A DNA stretch of 17,363 nt from Streptomyces sp. NRRL F-2580 (lineage in GTDB: Bacteria; Actinomycetota; Actinomycetes; Streptomycetales; Streptomycetaceae). The stretch spans positions 1 to 17,363 of the forward strand of contig NZ_JOIR01000068.1 in assembly GCF_000720115.1 (NCBI RefSeq). The letters are read 5' to 3'. A program made the position numbers and the translations under genes. The notes under the pieces were generated by a model. That model saw only the letters and a program-made list of their open reading frames with translations. It had not been told where the DNA came from and searched no databases. Positions 15,530 to 17,363 of this stretch are shown piece by piece (within the stretch, counting starts at the first letter, position 1; each line of letters starts with the position of its first letter).

Positions 15530-15679
15530 ATGTCGGCCTCCAGGCGGGGCGGGCAGCGCTCCCACAGCGGTGCGCAGGGCCCCACCAAGGAGCAGCTGTA
15601 CAACGAGGCGGAGCAGAAGGGGATCGAGGGCCGTTCGAAGATGGACAAGGCAGAACCGAAGCGGGCGTTGGGCCACTGA
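15530..15679 (+). pseudogene. 5'-truncated plasmid-stabilisation-type gene remnant
   Basis: The frame from ATG 15530 gives 49 residues, including SRRGGQRSHSGAQGPTKEQL and YNEAEQKGIEGRSKMDK. This strongly recalls the C-terminal half of a small Streptomyces family often annotated as plasmid stabilisation protein, whose end resembles the Rho N-terminal (SAP-like) helical motif. Full members carry a further basic, lysine- and arginine-rich N-terminal half. Here the frame is closed by TGA at 15509, and the ATG has no usable ribosome site. The codons between TGA and ATG (DAPTQD) still look like the family, so the reading frame once continued upstream. A proline in the last helix (AEPKRAL) is also atypical. 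A functional 49-residue protein cannot be fully excluded. Confidence 0.68.
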
Positions 15680-15995
15680 ACGGGGGACACCGGAGCCTGG
15701 ATCTTCGGCAAGGGCGGCGCTCACAGGCAATCGGCGCGGTGCGTGAGCGGGCTGGTGCCCGCAGGCAATCCGCCGCGTATGCGTTGGAAAAGCCGTGGCC
15801 GGAGGCTGGGCGACGCCCTCGCCGTGCTCGGCGGTGACTGGACGGACGGCAGCCCGGCGCCGCTGGTCCTCCTGGCCGGATGAGCAGGGTCAACGGGCCT
15901 ATTCGGACATTGAGTTGCTCGGTACCCCTCGATGCCTCCGAGGCCGGTCCGTATTGGATAGGTTGAGGCGACCATGTCAGTGGCAGGTGCATTCC
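15680..15995. other. Gene-poor stretch with a hairpin and short direct repeats
   Basis: I see no convincing gene here. A 34-codon frame at 15779-15883 ends in LVLLAG but has no ribosome site or family likeness. The stretch does hold CAGGCAATC twice (15724-15732 and 15762-15770). A perfect 6-bp hairpin, GCGGGC/GCCCGC with a four-base loop (15747-15762), lies between them. TAGGTT at 15959-15964 could be a -10 box for the following gene, but no matching -35 was found. Confidence 0.45.
15724..15770. repeat. CAGGCAATC direct repeat around a hairpin
   Basis: Two copies of CAGGCAATC, each followed by a similar GC-rich hexamer, are spaced by 38 bp. The hairpin at 15747-15762 ends at the second copy. 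It could be a recombination scar or a chance pair; nothing ties it to a known element. Confidence 0.35.
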
Positions 15996-16010
15996 AGGAG
16001 GTTTACCCGC

Positions 16011-16400
16011 ATGGCCGGCCCGGCTCATCACCAGTTGTTCTCCTACGGCACGCTGCAGTCCCGGGAGGTCCAGCTCGCCCAGTTCGGCAGGCTGGTCGAG
16101 GGGAAGCCCGACGCACTGCCCGGGTACCGGGTCACCTACATCGAGATCACCGACCCCGAGGTGATCGCCATCAGCGGAAGTGACCGACACCCCTTGCTCG
16201 TTGCCTCCGCCGAACCGTCCGACGCCGTCGAAGGCGCTGTCTTCGCGATCACCGACGACGAACTCGCCGCGGCGGACGACTACGAGGTCGACGACTACGC
16301 GAGGACCGAGGTAATCCTGCGTTCCGGTACGAAGGCATGGGTGTACCTCGGCGCGCAGACGGAGCGGAGCCCCGACGGCCGCTCTACCGCGGCAGCCTGA
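16011..16400 (+). CDS. Gamma-glutamylcyclotransferase-like (AIG2/GGCT fold) protein
   Basis: This 129-residue protein carries the family's substrate-binding YGTL motif (12-15, in HQLFSYGTLQSREVQ). A later acidic stretch, TDDELAAADDYEVDDYART (81-99), places a glutamate (E92) where GGCT enzymes have their catalytic one. Members cyclise gamma-glutamyl or related amines to 5-oxoproline, but many bacterial ones are uncharacterised. The length is typical of the small bacterial forms. ATG 16011 has a strong AGGAGG nine bases upstream. An ATG at 15974 starts only an unrelated frame. The gene is intact although its neighbours on both sides are remnants, and a strong hairpin lies just downstream. Its substrate is unknown. 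Confidence 0.85.
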   Translation: MAGPAHHQLFSYGTLQSREVQLAQFGRLVEGKPDALPGYRVTYIEITDPEVIAISGSDRHPLLVASAEPSDAVEGAVFAITDDELAAADDYEVDDYARTEVILRSGTKAWVYLGAQTERSPDGRSTAAA

Positions 16401-16424
16401 TCCAGCGTCGTCACGCGGGGGGGA

Positions 16425-16458
16425 CTGAGGCTCCGCCCCCACGAGCGCGGAGCCTCGG
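16425..16458. terminator. Strong bidirectional hairpin between convergent genes
   Basis: GAGGCTCCGC (16427-16436) and GCGGAGCCTC (16447-16456) pair perfectly over 10 bp with a 10-base loop. A G-U pair and a C-G pair extend the stem to 12. It lies 24 bases after the cyclotransferase stop and 18 bases before the stop of the converging minus-strand remnant, so it can serve both. Confidence 0.75.
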
Positions 16459-16476
16459 TAGCACGCCGAGCAGCCG

Positions 16477-16800
16477 TCACGCCAGATCGAGCAACTGCTC
16501 GTGGAAACGGTGGCCAGGGTCGTCACGCAGCCGGTGCCTGGCCGGGTCGTCGCCGAAGACGAAGGTCCGGCCGAAGTCCGCCTCGAACTCCTCGAAGATC
16601 GCGCCGAAGTCGGCGAAGGCGAGGTCGTCCTCGCCGATGATCCGGTCCGGCGGGTTCTCTTCCTTGTCACGGAGTCGCGCGCACGATGACGAGCGCCCCT
16701 TCGTACGTCGGCTGCGTGCGCAGGTGGCCGAAGCGGTCGTCCCCGGCCCCGGCCTCCAGGTCGCGGCGCGGCGCGGGGTCTCGTCGAAGCGTTCCCGCAC
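16477..16800 (-). pseudogene. Minus-strand gene remnant with two compensating frameshifts
   Basis: Two frames must be joined to read a sensible protein. From 16800 down, VRERFDETPRR is in one frame. The next stretch, DLEAGAGDDRFGHLRTQPTY then EGALVIVRAT, lies in a second frame. DKEENPPDRIIGEDDLAFAD and the acidic C-terminus ending HEQLLDLA return to the first. Both frames show G/C-ending codons in exactly those stretches. The first shift (about 16758-16776) coincides with a GC-rich tandem CGCCG run, consistent with a 5-bp duplication. The second (about 16667-16680) looks like one extra base; together they restore the frame. The uninterrupted frame alone reads a low-quality, serine- and arginine-rich middle. 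I do not recognise the family. Sequencing error is an alternative to decay. Confidence 0.55.
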
Positions 16801-16817
16801 GCCGTCGTCGACGGAGC

Positions 16818-17219
16818 TTGCCGCAACAGGGAGCCGAGGACCTGCCCGCCGTCGCCGCCGGGCGGGAGCGGCGGCTGATCCGGGAGGCCGAGGAGATTCC
16901 GGGCGAGCAACGGTTCGCGACGGCCCTGCTCGTCGAGTTCGACTGCGTGGCGCAGCGGGTGGCGCTGACCAACCACGGGCACGTCGAGCCGGTGCTCATC
17001 TCCTGCGGCGAGGTGCGCGTGCTGGCGGGCCCGCCGGCGTTGCCACTCGGCCTGGGCGGTCTGGCTGCCGCCGAGGGGGCGGTGGGCGTGGAGCCGCCCC
17101 GCACGCCCACGCCTGACGGGTCCTTCCGGCGGGTGGAGCGGGACGGTGAACCGTTCGGTGAAGCCCGGCCCCGGCTCATGGGATGCGCTTCGCATCCCGC
17201 GAAGCAACATCCGGAATGA
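16818..17219 (+). pseudogene. 5'-truncated SpoIIE/PP2C-type phosphatase fragment
   Basis: The frame reads ERRLIREAEEIPGEQRFATA then LLVEFDCVAQRVALTNHGH and VRVLAGPPALPLGLGGLA. This is the pattern of the second half of SpoIIE-type PP2C phosphatases (TALL-x-EFD, NHGH, the PALPLGL stretch). These enzymes dephosphorylate STAS antagonists. The expected N-terminal half with the first metal-binding aspartates is absent; the DNA before 16800 instead encodes the opposing remnant. No start codon with a ribosome site precedes the fragment. After residue pattern AAAEGAVGVEP the usual GDxLLLYTDGVTEAR block is missing or badly degraded (DGEPFGEAR may be its trace), and the frame ends at TGA 17217-17219. 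It cannot be a working phosphatase as read. Confidence 0.65.
17180..17205. other. Two overlapping, mutually exclusive hairpins
   Basis: GGGATGCG/CGCATCCC (17180-17187 and 17191-17198, 3-base loop) forms a perfect 8-bp hairpin. GCTTCGC/GCGAAGC (17187-17193 and 17199-17205, 5-base loop) forms a second, 7-bp hairpin. They share bases 17187-17198, so only one can form at a time. They lie just before the large terminator. Confidence 0.45.
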
Positions 17220-17262
17220 CGCCGGTCCCGGCACCCCGGGGAGGGTGTCGGGACCGGCGTCA
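17217..17262. terminator. Very strong bidirectional hairpin, 20-bp stem
   Basis: Bases 17217-17236 and 17243-17262 pair over 20 bp with a single G-U wobble and a six-base loop (CGGGGA). The stem begins at the stop codon of the phosphatase remnant and ends 17 bases before the stop of the minus-strand gene at the window edge. It most likely terminates that minus-strand gene and anything read from the left. Confidence 0.85.
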
Positions 17263-17278
17263 TCGTGCGCGAGCGGGA

Positions 17279-17363
17279 TCAGGCGGGGCGGCCGCCGAAG
17301 GGGGCGCCGGTGCCGTAGTAGGTGCCGAGCTCTTCGCGGTAGCCGGTGTCGCCGAGGTGCTTG
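17279..17363 (-). CDS. 3' end of an unidentified protein
   Basis: The minus strand gives 27 residues before TGA (17279-17281), with a tail rich in glycine and tyrosine (GDTGYREELGTYYGTGAPFG). The codons end almost entirely in G or C, and the strong hairpin directly downstream supports a real gene end. The gene continues beyond the window. I do not recognise the family from this tail and propose no function. Confidence 0.62.
   Translation of the reverse strand, partial: KHLGDTGYREELGTYYGTGAPFGGRPA

Noticed and set aside
15779..15883. A 34-codon plus-strand frame in the gene-poor stretch
   Set aside because: It has no ribosome site, no recognisable family and no support beyond an open frame.
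16686..16817. Plus-strand reading upstream of the phosphatase fragment from ATG 16686
   Set aside because: The residues are arginine- and serine-rich and antisense to the minus-strand remnant. Phosphatase likeness begins only after about 16818.
14901..17234. A 777-codon minus-strand open frame spanning the ANTAR-like, cyclotransferase and remnant region
   Set aside because: It runs antisense to genes with clear motifs and ribosome sites, and its protein has no recognisable domain.

Overview
The window is very GC-rich, and nearly every convincing gene uses G or C at the third codon position. Together with the gene content (secreted S8 protease with an arginine-rich signal peptide, Hanks-type kinase with an extracellular propeller, STAS and ANTAR/DUF5133-like proteins), this points to a Streptomyces chromosome or a close relative. 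No rRNA, tRNA, CRISPR array or intact insertion sequence was seen. All assignments come from reading motifs; no database search was run.

Layout. Positions 1-111 hold the 3' end of an unidentified plus-strand gene. Positions 195-5964 are a minus-strand block that reads like one catabolic operon. In transcription order it encodes a TauD/TfdA-type 2-oxoglutarate dioxygenase, an MFS importer, a long-form aldehyde dehydrogenase and a fatty-acid-type acyl-CoA ligase. A TetR repressor gene (6090-6683) lies directly upstream. The 125-bp gap between them holds a credible promoter whose start-site region is covered by a 7+10+7 inverted repeat, a likely operator. The inferred pathway is uptake, oxygenolytic release of an aldehyde, oxidation to an acid, and CoA activation for beta-oxidation. 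The substrate is unknown; an alkyl sulfate or a related ether or sulfonate is a reasonable guess.

Positions 6830-13892 continue on the minus strand. They hold a LuxR-HTH regulator with a TrmB-like N-terminal region, a 1243-residue secreted subtilisin-like protease closed by a strong hairpin, and a membrane-anchored Ser/Thr kinase with a six-repeat TolB-like sensor domain. A hairpin separates the kinase and protease genes, and the protease promoter region carries a cluster of three TGGCAA half-sites.

Positions 14097-15452 are a small signalling locus. A winged-helix regulator on the minus strand diverges from a STAS anti-sigma-factor antagonist and an ANTAR/DUF5133-like protein on the plus strand. 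An AT-rich control region carries promoters in both directions. The STAS protein lacks the usual phosphorylatable serine.

Positions 15453-17262 are a decayed accessory patch. It holds a truncated plasmid-stabilisation-type gene, one intact gamma-glutamylcyclotransferase-like gene, a minus-strand gene with two compensating frameshifts, and a 5'-truncated SpoIIE/PP2C phosphatase. Several strong hairpins lie among them. The window ends in the 3' end of an unidentified minus-strand gene.
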